Part shown: positions 1 through 8,351 of the stretch, piece by piece
Numbering within the stretch: the stretch's first letter is position 1
Layout: every line of letters begins with the position of its first letter
From: Chryseobacterium sp. UBA6632
GTDB taxonomy: Bacteria; Bacteroidota; Bacteroidia; Flavobacteriales; Weeksellaceae
Reading direction: 5' to 3'
NCBI GenBank assembly: GCA_002455915.1
Contig: DKLU01000260.1
Span: 1-11,804, forward strand
DNA length: 11,804 bases
The notes under the pieces: model-generated
Databases searched by the model: none
What the model was told of the DNA's origin: nothing
The model's input: the letters and a program-made list of their open reading frames with translations, nothing else
Made by a program: the position numbers and the translations under genes

Positions 1-62
1 AAGCAGACAAAGTATAAAACGAAAAATAGAACTCTTTAAAATTAATCAAACCTCAGTTAAAC

Positions 63-90
63 AAAAAAGCTCCATTTTTATGGAGCTTTG
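63..90 (-). terminator. Rho-independent terminator after porV
   Basis: A perfect 9-bp stem (AAAGCTCCA at 66-74 pairing with TGGAGCTTT at 81-89) encloses a 6-nt loop. Read on the minus strand, the stem runs directly into a T tract (the A run at 63-68). It lies 22 bases past the porV stop and closes the porU-porV operon. The remaining bases 1-62 hold no gene that I can support. Confidence 0.85.
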
Positions 91-111
91 TATTATATTA
101 AGATATGTTTC

Positions 112-1275
112 TTAGTAATCTACATTAGATGTTTCATCACCAATGTTCCAAGTTAGACCGAAACGAAGGGTGTTATCCAAAGCGGTATTAACTTTAGACA
201 TATTAATAAGGTAAGAAATATCAAGACCGAAAGAACGGTACTTTAATCCGATACCTGCTGTTGCAAATTGTCTTGCTCCCTGCTCTTCACTTTCGTGGAA
301 ATAACCTCCTCTTACTGCGAATGCATTGTCATAAGAATACTCAAGACCTGCACTATACATGATAGAATTAGCATTTTTGAAAGACTTTCCGATACCTTGC
401 ATTACACCAACGTTTGGCACTGCATACATTGGTTTTCTTGTATTCGGATCGATTCCTGCATATTCAGAACCAGGAACTAAGATTTTTGAACCTTCAACGC
501 TTAATCCCACTCTGTTTACATCATCAAGATACATGTCGTAACCAACCCCTAATCTTGCCATAGTAGGCAAATAAGATCTTGATTCTTCGTTTCCTGTATA
601 ATCTAATTTCGGACCTAAGTTCTGAACAGCAAAACCTGCATTCAGTTTTCCGTCATACCCTCCGAAACTTGAGAATCTAGGAGAAGTATAATATCCTGAA
701 ACGTCTACTGCAAAAGAGTTCGCTGCTTTCAAAGTCGTATCTGTGTTGAATCCTCCGGCTAAGTCTGAACGAATGAATCTACCTGTAACGGCCATGGAGT
801 AAGAATCAGAAAGTTTCAAACCATAAGCAACGTCGATAGAGAATTCGTTTGGCTTTGAGGTACCCATTGAAGTTACATCATTTCCTACTAGCTGAGTTAA
901 ATCTACCTCACCCATATTGAAGTAATAAATACTTGCTGAGATCGTAGATCTTTCTTCCTGACCTAAGAATTTGTGGAACGCACCATATAATAAGAATACA
1001 TCATTTGTAAGTTTCCCCATGTACGGAGTATAGTTTACCCCAACGGAAGAACTCGTCCTGCTAAAAGGATATTTCGCTGCATTCCAGAACTGAGAAAACG
1101 CGTCGGGAGAGGTAACAACCCCTTGATCTCCCATACCTCCGGCTCTAGCATCCGGCGCAATTCTTAGAAATGGAGCTCCAGTTAATACTGGGTTTATTTT
1201 ACTTAGATCCTGCGAGTATCCTAAAAAACCAGCACTTAAACCAATCCCCAAAAACAGCTTAGTAGTTAAATTCAT
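112..1275 (-). CDS. porV: Type IX secretion outer-membrane shuttle protein PorV (LptO)
   Basis: PorV is an outer-membrane beta-barrel of the FadL/OmpP1-like fold. In known T9SS it collects cargo carrying a conserved C-terminal domain from the SprA translocon and delivers it to the PorU sortase complex. The 387-aa product starts with a signal peptide ending near GYSQ (residues 19-22). The family signature follows at residues 35-50, APFLRIAPDARAGGMGD, then QGVVTSPDAFSQFWN. The rest is alternating, glycine- and tyrosine-rich barrel sequence with repeated AxRGGYF- and GLDISYL-type strands. The length is close to the roughly 390 aa usual for the family. It lies 60 bp downstream of porU with no recognisable promoter between them, so co-transcription is likely. 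The ATG at 1273-1275 precedes a complete signal peptide. Identification is by recognition of family motifs plus the porU neighbour. Confidence 0.95.
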   Translation of the reverse strand: MNLTTKLFLGIGLSAGFLGYSQDLSKINPVLTGAPFLRIAPDARAGGMGDQGVVTSPDAFSQFWNAAKYPFSRTSSSVGVNYTPYMGKLTNDVFLLYGAFHKFLGQEERSTISASIYYFNMGEVDLTQLVGNDVTSMGTSKPNEFSIDVAYGLKLSDSYSMAVTGRFIRSDLAGGFNTDTTLKAANSFAVDVSGYYTSPRFSSFGGYDGKLNAGFAVQNLGPKLDYTGNEESRSYLPTMARLGVGYDMYLDDVNRVGLSVEGSKILVPGSEYAGIDPNTRKPMYAVPNVGVMQGIGKSFKNANSIMYSAGLEYSYDNAFAVRGGYFHESEEQGARQFATAGIGLKYRSFGLDISYLINMSKVNTALDNTLRFGLTWNIGDETSNVDY

Positions 1276-1335
1276 ATGTTGTCTTTTATATATTATCAGT
1301 TTTTTATAAATATTGTTACAATTATTATTTTAAAA

Positions 1336-4300
1336 TTATTTCAAAAGTACCATTTTTTCTACAGCTGTAGCACTTCCTTTGCATTTTTCTTGATTTTGAC
1401 TTTTTGCAAATATCTTAAAAATATACGTACCTTTTGCTACTGTTGCCCCAAAATCGTCTCTTCCGTCCCATTCAATTGCTTGGCGAGGCGTTCTAAAGCC
1501 CTGTAGGAACGGTTCTGCCATTACAGTTTGCGAAATTGTTTTTACTAATTTTCCTGTAATTGTATAGATTTGAACGTTTACATCCAAAATATCATCACAA
1601 TTATGCTCAAACTGAACGTAGGTTTTATTGGTAAACGGATTTGGCCAGTTCATTGGTCTGTTGATTGTCAAACGCTGGTCGGCTTCATCCTTAACCTCAA
1701 AATTCAACGTAGAAGTTGTAGAATTATTGTTTATATCCCAAACTTTAAATGTTAATTGATGTTGTCCTAATCCTAAATTTCTGAAAGGGTAGGTTACATT
1801 TCCTTTCTGATAATCGGCTAAACTAGGATTTACACAACCATTTCCTTCTCCTGAAGCAAAGAAGTCGTTCAAAATTACGGTGTTAATAATTTGGCCGTCC
1901 AAATATACAGTAATATCGTGACCAACGCCTGATCCTGTAGAATTAATTCCCGTATCATCAGTAACACAAGCCAATAACATCGGGTTTTGATCTGTAATTC
2001 CCCCATCGGCAAAATTTGTATTGTTCATATACAATTTCACTTTTGGCGGCTCGTTATCATTAATTCCGTTTGGATTAAGATCTCCTACCTGAACGGCTTG
2101 GTTGTTGAAAACATCGGTTGCTTTATTATCGGCATATCCAAGAATTCTACCTGTTCCAACAGCGTAGTTAATATCTTTCGGAACATAAAATTCTACGGTG
2201 AAAATTCCGTTTACAGCAGTTCCGGATGCTTTTACAATTGCACTTCCTTCTTCTGTATATTGTAAGATCGGCGTTAAACCTCCGTCATTATTTAAGGTTG
2301 ATTTATTTAATCTTTTATCAAAAATATTAATAACCACTCTTCCGTTGAAAGTCGTGTTGGTGGTTCCGTTCTGATTGGTAACTCGCCCGGTAATTTTCAC
2401 AAAATCTAATCCGCGGATTAATCCCGGAACCGGAGTTTCAATATTATCAATTGTTAAAAGTCTTTTTGGTCTGCTCAATTTCGTAGCGGGATCACCAAGG
2501 AAGTTTACTTTTAAGTGATCCGGATAAGCACCTTTTTGTTTTTTAGCATTTAAATGAGCCATACCTAATGTGGCAAAATCATCACTTTCCAGTTTGAAGA
2601 TGTTTTGCGTAAGAATATTAGTAAAATCGATACCATATCCTACACCTACTGCACGGCTGGAAGTAATCATTGTAGAAGTTCCGCCTTGTTTTAGTTTAAT
2701 AAACTGCTCTCCTACAGAACTGGTTGCAGGATCGTCCCAAAGGGTAAATTCACACGTAATCGTAGATACAAAAGGGAATCGGCTGTAAACATTCGAGAAG
2801 TTGTTGAAATTCTGAACTTCATCAGAAGATAAAACCCTTTCCTGTGCCCATCCGTTGATACCTCCGTGCCCGAAATAGAAAAGATATAAGCTGTTTCCTA
2901 CATCATTGGCAATCGCCTGGTTTACCTGCGGATATCTTGGCCCTCCCGCAGAACTTTGTTGCTGGAAAGCATCTAAATACAATTTTCTTACGTTATATTC
3001 TTTAAGATTGGTATTGTTTTGTTCGAAAACATTTACCAAAGAATTATTCATTACAGTATGGAAAGGTGTTCCGCCATCGTTGTCATCATCCACCACAAAA
3101 TCCAACTTCATACGCCATTCTCCAAACGGAGTAGATTGCCCCGGAAGAGAATTGTTGTAAGCCAAAGATTTATCAATCATATTGGCAGCTTCTGTAACAT
3201 TGGCAGCAGGAATTCTTCCGATAGGCAGATCCGGTAAAATATATTCAATTTGATTAGAGGTCTGCGGCTGCGTCATCACGATATAATCATCTGTAACGAA
3301 TGAGCTCACAAAATCTGCAGATTCTTCACTCTCGTAGCTTGGAACGATATTGGTGTTTCCGGAAATTCTGTCTTTATAGTCATACGAAGCATCTCCTAAA
3401 ATGAAGACATATTTTAAACGTCCTGCCGGAGTATTTAATTTCGTTACAAAATTACGGATAGCGGTAAGATCTCTGCTTCCGCTGCCAAATTCGTTATAAA
3501 TTTTATTAATATCAACTACCTGAACGTTATAGCTGTTCCTTGATTCATGAAAGTTGGCAATTCTCTGCGCCTGAGACATGAATGGGGCAGTGGTTAATAT
3601 TAAATAATCTACATTCTGTATTTCAGAAAGATTTTGATTGGCAATTCTCTCTACAAACTGTGGCGAATAAGCAGATTCTGCTCGGAAAGCTACAAATTCA
3701 TTATTAAAATTCGGGTTAGAAGAATTATATCCAAAACTGAAAGTACCATTTCCTGCCGCTTTATTTACTCGTCTTGTTGCATTCGTAATATCGGTAACAT
3801 CCCAAACCTGCTCCATGAGTGCGGTATTAGAAATACTGAAACCATAGTTGGTATTTGTTCCGCTCATTAAAGAAAAATCTCTGAAATTCATCTGAGTTCC
3901 GTTGAATTTCAAATCTTCTTTATATTGCACTTCGGCATAATCAAAATAGAAAGTTCCGTTAGGATTTGTTGTAATATCAGGCTTATAATTAATAGTAATC
4001 TGATTTCCGCTTAAATTTGAAATCGTTCCGTTGTAATTCAAAGGAAAAAAATCATAGGCAACATTGGTTCCGTTTGGCGGAACAGGAATAGGAACTGAAT
4101 TTTGATTATTAATATTGAATGTTGTTGAGTTCTGCTGAGCATGATACCCTACAATCTGTGTACGGTATCTGATAAAATCGCCTCCTTGAATTGGCGAATT
4201 GGTGTTAAAAGTAATCGTTTTATCTGTGGTAAACGGTGCATCTTCCACCCAGATTCTTCCAACTTTCAGCAAATTTTTCTGATCGTTATTAATCACCTGA

Positions 4301-5235
4301 TAGTTATCGTATCTCGTAATCAAAGCCGTATTTGGAAGTGCTACATCTGCTTGCTGCACTCTTTTTCCGGCACCTTTATCAAAATTAATATAATAATAAG
4401 AATGATCTTCGTAGATGTTTTTCAGATTATTACTGCTGTCAAACCTTGTCTCGTTTCTTTTAAAGCCGTTACCGTTTCCTGTATCATAAAGATTGTAACC
4501 ATCCGGCCCCTGGGCATAGAATAAAGCATAATCTCCATCATTCCATACACCGTCATCTTCACCTACCACCTGAATGGCATTTTCCTGCAAGGCGCTGTAT
4601 TGCGTGTCTTGATTATTTTCAGGAAGCATGATTCCTCCGTTTCCGTAAATTCTGAAATTCTTAGGATTTACAGAAGAAGGGTTGATGCCGTTATCTTTTA
4701 AAAACTGAGTTGTAATTTTGAAAATTCCGGATTTATCAACTTTAATTTTATAAAAACCACCACTTGCCAAAGGATTTGCAGTTGTTCCCACTTTATTGGC
4801 ATTTCCGTTGCCTGATGCAATAGCGGCACCTTCAGAAACATCATAAGAAGCAAGTCTTAAAACCTGACCTTTTTCAAATTTAAATAATGAAACACTTATG
4901 TTGGCATATCTTTCCCCTTCATGATAATAATAGGATACGTTATTCAGTTCACGCTTTGGCAGCAATTGTCTGTTAAGCTCAAATAAATCTCTGTTGGAAA
5001 CGGGTTCCCAAGATAAATTAGAAATTTTGATCTGCTTTTCTCCTATTTTTTGTCTGGTAGTTATAAAAACGCTATTTTGGCTGTAAGAAAAACCTTCATT
5101 TTTGAAATTTGGAAGATTAATTTTAGACTCACCAAAGTCTTGAATTTTAGAACCATTCCATTCAATGTTGACTCTTTGGGCCCAAAACATTGATGTAGAG
5201 GCTAATAGAAATAAAAGCGTGATTTTTTTTCTCAT
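1336..5235 (-). CDS. porU: Type IX secretion system sortase PorU (C25 gingipain-like)
   Basis: PorU is the cell-surface sortase of the T9SS: it removes the C-terminal sorting domain from cargo and joins the cargo to a surface anchor. The 1299-aa product has a signal peptide (residues 1 to about 20, ending FWAQ), a long N-terminal beta-rich region, and a C25 peptidase domain at about 541-925. The catalytic pair is visible: His790 in LYLFYFGHGGING (codon 2866-2868) and Cys828 in FVSTITCEFTLWDDP. The domain closes with NFLGDPATKL (911-920). A linker with Ig-like sequence follows, then a C-terminal domain (about 1189-1299) beginning RPMNWPNPF and containing KGTYIFKIFA, resembling FlgD-Ig/T9SS sorting domains; PorU is known to keep its own. 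The length fits flavobacterial PorU and exceeds the roughly 1160 aa of Porphyromonas gingivalis. It is first gene of the porU-porV operon and divergent from gldJ. Confidence 0.96.
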   Translation of the reverse strand: MRKKITLLFLLASTSMFWAQRVNIEWNGSKIQDFGESKINLPNFKNEGFSYSQNSVFITTRQKIGEKQIKISNLSWEPVSNRDLFELNRQLLPKRELNNVSYYYHEGERYANISVSLFKFEKGQVLRLASYDVSEGAAIASGNGNANKVGTTANPLASGGFYKIKVDKSGIFKITTQFLKDNGINPSSVNPKNFRIYGNGGIMLPENNQDTQYSALQENAIQVVGEDDGVWNDGDYALFYAQGPDGYNLYDTGNGNGFKRNETRFDSSNNLKNIYEDHSYYYINFDKGAGKRVQQADVALPNTALITRYDNYQVINNDQKNLLKVGRIWVEDAPFTTDKTITFNTNSPIQGGDFIRYRTQIVGYHAQQNSTTFNINNQNSVPIPVPPNGTNVAYDFFPLNYNGTISNLSGNQITINYKPDITTNPNGTFYFDYAEVQYKEDLKFNGTQMNFRDFSLMSGTNTNYGFSISNTALMEQVWDVTDITNATRRVNKAAGNGTFSFGYNSSNPNFNNEFVAFRAESAYSPQFVERIANQNLSEIQNVDYLILTTAPFMSQAQRIANFHESRNSYNVQVVDINKIYNEFGSGSRDLTAIRNFVTKLNTPAGRLKYVFILGDASYDYKDRISGNTNIVPSYESEESADFVSSFVTDDYIVMTQPQTSNQIEYILPDLPIGRIPAANVTEAANMIDKSLAYNNSLPGQSTPFGEWRMKLDFVVDDDNDGGTPFHTVMNNSLVNVFEQNNTNLKEYNVRKLYLDAFQQQSSAGGPRYPQVNQAIANDVGNSLYLFYFGHGGINGWAQERVLSSDEVQNFNNFSNVYSRFPFVSTITCEFTLWDDPATSSVGEQFIKLKQGGTSTMITSSRAVGVGYGIDFTNILTQNIFKLESDDFATLGMAHLNAKKQKGAYPDHLKVNFLGDPATKLSRPKRLLTIDNIETPVPGLIRGLDFVKITGRVTNQNGTTNTTFNGRVVINIFDKRLNKSTLNNDGGLTPILQYTEEGSAIVKASGTAVNGIFTVEFYVPKDINYAVGTGRILGYADNKATDVFNNQAVQVGDLNPNGINDNEPPKVKLYMNNTNFADGGITDQNPMLLACVTDDTGINSTGSGVGHDITVYLDGQIINTVILNDFFASGEGNGCVNPSLADYQKGNVTYPFRNLGLGQHQLTFKVWDINNNSTTSTLNFEVKDEADQRLTINRPMNWPNPFTNKTYVQFEHNCDDILDVNVQIYTITGKLVKTISQTVMAEPFLQGFRTPRQAIEWDGRDDFGATVAKGTYIFKIFAKSQNQEKCKGSATAVEKMVLLK

Positions 5236-5328
5236 GTTTATTATTCAAATTTCCGAATTACAAAATAAATGAAAATTTTATAATTAAATTGCGATACAAT
5301 AAAATTAATTTGTTATCGTTTTTCAAAA

Positions 5329-5349
5329 AAATCAATCTTTACTTGATTT
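5329..5349. promoter_or_regulatory. Inverted repeat in the porU/gldJ divergent region
   Basis: AAATCAA (5329-5335) and TTGATTT (5343-5349) form a perfect 7-bp inverted repeat with a 7-bp spacer. It abuts the proposed gldJ -33 element. It could be an operator for one or both divergent transcripts, or chance in AT-rich DNA. The rest of 5236-5398 is AT-rich. I could not assign a convincing porU promoter; TATTTTG on the minus strand near 5262 is only an imperfect match to the -7 consensus. Confidence 0.3.
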
Positions 5350-5350
5350 A

Positions 5351-5380
5351 TTGAATAATTTATTTTTTCTTTGTACTTTG
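5351..5380 (+). promoter_or_regulatory. Probable gldJ promoter
   Basis: TTG at 5351-5353 is followed after 19 bp by GTACTTTG at 5373-5380. This matches the Bacteroidota layout (TTG near -33, TAnnTTTG at -7) except that the TA is shifted by one base. Transcription would start near 5387, about 12 nt before the ATG at 5399. This argues against the in-frame TTG at 5351 as the gldJ start. Confidence 0.55.
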
Positions 5381-5398
5381 AAAATATTTATATCGACT

Positions 5399-7000
5399 AT
5401 GAAAAAACTAAAGTTGTTTTCATTAATAGCATTAAGTTCTACACTTGCATTAACCAGTTGTGGTGGATCAGGTACTAGCAAAGGCGGCGGTACTAAAAAA
5501 TTTGTCAGCAAAACAGGTTGGAAACCAAACGAGAAACAAGGTTGGTTTTTTGCAGGAAAGCAACAAAAACAAAAAGGTTGGCCGGGGATGGTATATGTAG
5601 AAGGTGGAACTTTCACAATGGGATTAGTGAAAGATGATGTTATGCACGATTGGAATAACTCACCACGCAGAATGCAGGTAAGTTCTTTCTTTATCGGAGA
5701 AACAGAAATTACTAACTACGAATACCGCGAATACCTGACATGGTTGAAGTATGTATTCCCACCAAGTGACCCAAGTTTTAAGGAGATCTACAACGGTGCT
5801 TTGCCAGATACCTTGCTTTGGGACAACAAATTATCTAGAAACGATTATAACGAAACTTATTTCCGTTCTCCTGAATTCGACTACTATCCGGTAGTAGGTG
5901 TTTCTTGGACTCAAGCCAACAGATACTGCGAGTGGTTGACAGACAGAGCAAACGAAAAGGCTTTAATGCAAGCCGGTATCATTGCTAAAGATTTATATAT
6001 CAATGAATCTAATAATCAGGGAGGAACTGCATTCAATATGGATAAATTCAAAGCGAATGATCCTGAAATGCAAGGTTATATAAATGAACAAAGAATGCAG
6101 CAAAAAACTGGTTTGAAAACAACAAACCAAAGATTATTAGCTGCAAACAGAGCTCCTAATGGCGCAATGGTACAAAAATTCAGACTTCCAACAGAAGTTG
6201 AATGGGAATACGCTGCTTTAGGAATGGCTAAAAACAGAGAGTACAACCAATATTTAGGTAAAAAACCTCAAATCGAATTATTAAGAGGTACTAAAGGTAG
6301 AGACAGAGGAATGTTCCTTGAAAACTTCAAAATGGGAAGAGGAGATTATTCTGGTATCGCAGGTTGGAAAAACGACGGTTCTGCACAAACTTCAGACGTT
6401 AGACAATATCCATCAAATGACCTAGGTATCTACGGTATGTATGGAAACGTTGCTGAATGGACTGCTGACGTATACAGACCAATCATTGATGAAGACTTCA
6501 GTGATTTCAACTACTACAGAGGAAATATGCCTCAGGCTATCGTAAGAAACGGTGACGGTACTTACAAAATGGTAGACGAGACAAGCATTAAATATGATAC
6601 TTTGGCTGACGGAAGATTAGTTTACAAAAACTTACCAGGTCAGTTCGAAAGACAGACAGTTGCTGACTACAGAAACTACAGAGATGGTGACAGACAGTCT
6701 TCATTAGAGTATTACAGAGCGGCAGATTCTGCTGCATCTTATGATATGTATAACTCTCCAAAACAGAGATTTATCGTAGATGCTACAGGTAGAGTAAAAA
6801 TGCAAAAAGATACAAGAGACAGAACTTCTGCTATGTCTAACGATGTTAGAGTAGTAAAAGGTGGTTCTTGGCAAGATACAGCTTATTGGCTAGATCCGGG
6901 ACAAAGAAGATATAAGACTGAAAACAAGGCTTATGGTTGGATTGGATTCCGTGTTGCACAGGATGCTAGAGCTAGCGATAAGAGTAGAACTAGAAGATAA
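5399..7000 (+). CDS. gldJ: Gliding motility / T9SS lipoprotein GldJ
   Basis: GldJ is a lipoprotein needed for T9SS function and, in gliding species, motility; it stabilises the GldK-N core components. The ATG at 5399 gives 533 aa beginning with a classic lipoprotein signal and lipobox LTSC (Cys21), followed by a glycine/serine-rich stretch. An in-frame TTG at 5351 would add 16 residues before the signal and overlap the promoter, so it is rejected. The SUMF1/formylglycine-enzyme-like fold runs from WPGMVYVEGGTFTMG (about 61-75) through YYPVVGVSWTQANRYCEWL, GNVAEWTADVY (about 349) and VVKGGSW (about 485) to GFRVAQD (about 516). Apart from the lipid-modified Cys21 I see only one cysteine (RYCEW), so the catalytic pair of true formylglycine-generating enzymes is absent; a structural role fits. 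GldK has the same fold, but the porU-porV neighbourhood and family sequence indicate GldJ. Confidence 0.95.
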   Translation: MKKLKLFSLIALSSTLALTSCGGSGTSKGGGTKKFVSKTGWKPNEKQGWFFAGKQQKQKGWPGMVYVEGGTFTMGLVKDDVMHDWNNSPRRMQVSSFFIGETEITNYEYREYLTWLKYVFPPSDPSFKEIYNGALPDTLLWDNKLSRNDYNETYFRSPEFDYYPVVGVSWTQANRYCEWLTDRANEKALMQAGIIAKDLYINESNNQGGTAFNMDKFKANDPEMQGYINEQRMQQKTGLKTTNQRLLAANRAPNGAMVQKFRLPTEVEWEYAALGMAKNREYNQYLGKKPQIELLRGTKGRDRGMFLENFKMGRGDYSGIAGWKNDGSAQTSDVRQYPSNDLGIYGMYGNVAEWTADVYRPIIDEDFSDFNYYRGNMPQAIVRNGDGTYKMVDETSIKYDTLADGRLVYKNLPGQFERQTVADYRNYRDGDRQSSLEYYRAADSAASYDMYNSPKQRFIVDATGRVKMQKDTRDRTSAMSNDVRVVKGGSWQDTAYWLDPGQRRYKTENKAYGWIGFRVAQDARASDKSRTRR

Positions 7001-7021
7001 TATTTATCAAAAAATATTTTT

Positions 7022-7055
7022 AAAAAACCTTCCGAATTTTTGGAAGGTTTTTTTA
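7022..7055 (+). terminator. Rho-independent terminator after gldJ
   Basis: AAAAAACCTTCC (7022-7033) pairs perfectly with GGAAGGTTTTTT (7042-7053) around an 8-nt loop, and the right arm itself supplies the T run. It lies 21 bases after the gldJ stop and only about 10 bases before the murF start. Confidence 0.9.
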
Positions 7056-7065
7056 TTTTTGAATT

Positions 7066-8337
7066 ATGAATATAGAACAGTTTTACACTTTATTTTTACA
7101 ATCAAATAAAGTAACCATCGATAGCCGAAAAATAGGAAAGAATGATATTTTTTTCGCTTTTTCAGGTGATAATTTCAATGCAGCAACATTGGCCGAAAAA
7201 GCTATTGATGAAGGTGCTTTAGCCGTAATTGTTGAGCAAAAGCATTTTGAAAACGAAGCTAAAAACATTTTCTATGTTCCATCAACGTTAGAGTTTCTGC
7301 AGCAGCTTGCCATTCATCATAGAAATCAGCTTCAGATTCCTATTATCGGATTAACGGGAAGTAATGGTAAAACTACGACGAAGGAATTGATTCATGCTGT
7401 GCTCTCAGAAAAATTTAATGTTCAGTATACTTTCGGAAACCTGAACAATCATATTGGAGTTCCTTTAACGCTGCTTTCGATTAAACCAGAACATGAAATG
7501 GCAGTTATTGAAATGGGAGCCAATCATCAGAAGGAAATTGAATTACTTTCAAATATTGCTAAACCAAATTACGGTTATATCACAAATTTTGGCAAAGCTC
7601 ATCTTGAAGGTTTCGGTGGTTTTGAAGGGGTAATTAAAGGTAAATCTGAATTATATGATTATTTAAAAACTCATGGTCAAACTATTTTGATTAATGAAAG
7701 TGATCCTATTCAGATTGAAAAAACAGAAAATTATTCGCCAACAATTACTTTTGGAAAAGAGACTTCAGATTATAATTTTGAAGCATTTTCAGAAGAGCAT
7801 TTTGTAGGTTTAGTTTATCAAAATGAAAAAGCTGTTTCTAAATTAACAGGTGAGTACAATTTCACCAATCTTTGTGCAGCGGCAAGTCTAGGCTTACACT
7901 TTGGAATCGATTTCCATAAAATTAAACATGCCATTGAGAATTACACACCAACGAATATGCGTTCTCAGGTCGTGAAAAAAGATGGTAAAACGTTGGTGTT
8001 GGATACTTATAATGCCAATCCGAGTTCTATGACGGCTTCTTTGCATAATTTCATCACCTTTGAAGGTTCAAAAACAATCATTATTGGTGATATGCTTGAG
8101 CTAGGAGAGGAGAGTGAAAAAGAGCATCAAAATATTTTAAATTTAGCCAAAAACTTAGGTTTTGATGAAATTTTTACCGTTGGCAAAAACTTTAAAAGCA
8201 TCAATTCATCTGAAACATCTTTTGAGAATACAGCAGAGCTAACGGAATATTTAAAATCGAATAAAATTCCGTCAGAAAACGTATTGCTAAAAGGTTCCAG
8301 AGGAATTGCGCTGGAAAAAGCAATAGACTTTATTTAG
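7066..8337 (+). CDS. murF: UDP-N-acetylmuramoyl-tripeptide--D-alanyl-D-alanine ligase MurF
   Basis: MurF is the cytoplasmic ATP-dependent ligase that adds D-Ala-D-Ala to the UDP-MurNAc-tripeptide, the last soluble step of peptidoglycan precursor synthesis. The 423-aa product has the three Mur-ligase regions. The N-terminal substrate domain includes VTIDSRKIGKNDIFFAFSG (about 16-34). The central ATPase domain has the P-loop GLTGSNGKTTTKE (95-107), EMGANHQKEI (149-158), NFGKAHLEGFGG (174-185) and GKSELYD, where Lys193 is the likely carbamylated lysine. The C-terminal domain has LDTYNANPSSM and IIGDMLELGEES. It is slightly shorter than the roughly 450 aa of Escherichia coli MurF, with no domain missing. 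The ATG at 7066 is the first possible start after the gldJ terminator. The gene converges on, and overlaps by 8 bp, the NUDIX gene. Confidence 0.96.
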   Translation: MNIEQFYTLFLQSNKVTIDSRKIGKNDIFFAFSGDNFNAATLAEKAIDEGALAVIVEQKHFENEAKNIFYVPSTLEFLQQLAIHHRNQLQIPIIGLTGSNGKTTTKELIHAVLSEKFNVQYTFGNLNNHIGVPLTLLSIKPEHEMAVIEMGANHQKEIELLSNIAKPNYGYITNFGKAHLEGFGGFEGVIKGKSELYDYLKTHGQTILINESDPIQIEKTENYSPTITFGKETSDYNFEAFSEEHFVGLVYQNEKAVSKLTGEYNFTNLCAAASLGLHFGIDFHKIKHAIENYTPTNMRSQVVKKDGKTLVLDTYNANPSSMTASLHNFITFEGSKTIIIGDMLELGEESEKEHQNILNLAKNLGFDEIFTVGKNFKSINSSETSFENTAELTEYLKSNKIPSENVLLKGSRGIALEKAIDFI

Positions 8338-8351
8338 ATCTATTGCTCCAG
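8311..8351 (-). terminator. Hairpin terminator formed by the murF and NUDIX gene ends
   Basis: AGCAATAGA (8319-8327) and TCTATTGCT (8339-8347) are perfect 9-bp inverted repeats around an 11-nt loop (8328-8338). CTGGA (8311-8315) and TCCAG (8347-8351) extend the stem past a short A bulge. On the minus strand the 9-bp stem is followed at once by TTTTT (8319-8315), so it reads as an intrinsic terminator for the NUDIX transcript located inside murF. On the plus strand the T tract is weaker (TTCTTTT after CCAGAA). Both stop codons fall within the loop. Confidence 0.6.

Noticed and set aside
8..14. Minus-strand TACTTTG near the left edge as a promoter for a gene outside the window
   Set aside because: It resembles the gldJ -7 element, but no TTG lies at the right distance on the minus strand and the downstream gene is not visible.
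4141..4524. 127-codon plus-strand open frame inside porU
   Set aside because: Antisense shadow of a well-supported 1299-aa gene, with no recognisable motif.
5351..5398. TTG at 5351 as an upstream start for gldJ
   Set aside because: It would place 16 residues before a textbook lipoprotein signal and coincides with the predicted promoter -33 element.
5332..5616. 94-codon minus-strand frame across the gldJ promoter and 5' end
   Set aside because: It is opposite the gldJ signal peptide and promoter, and its proline-rich translation reflects the reverse of Gly-rich gldJ codons.
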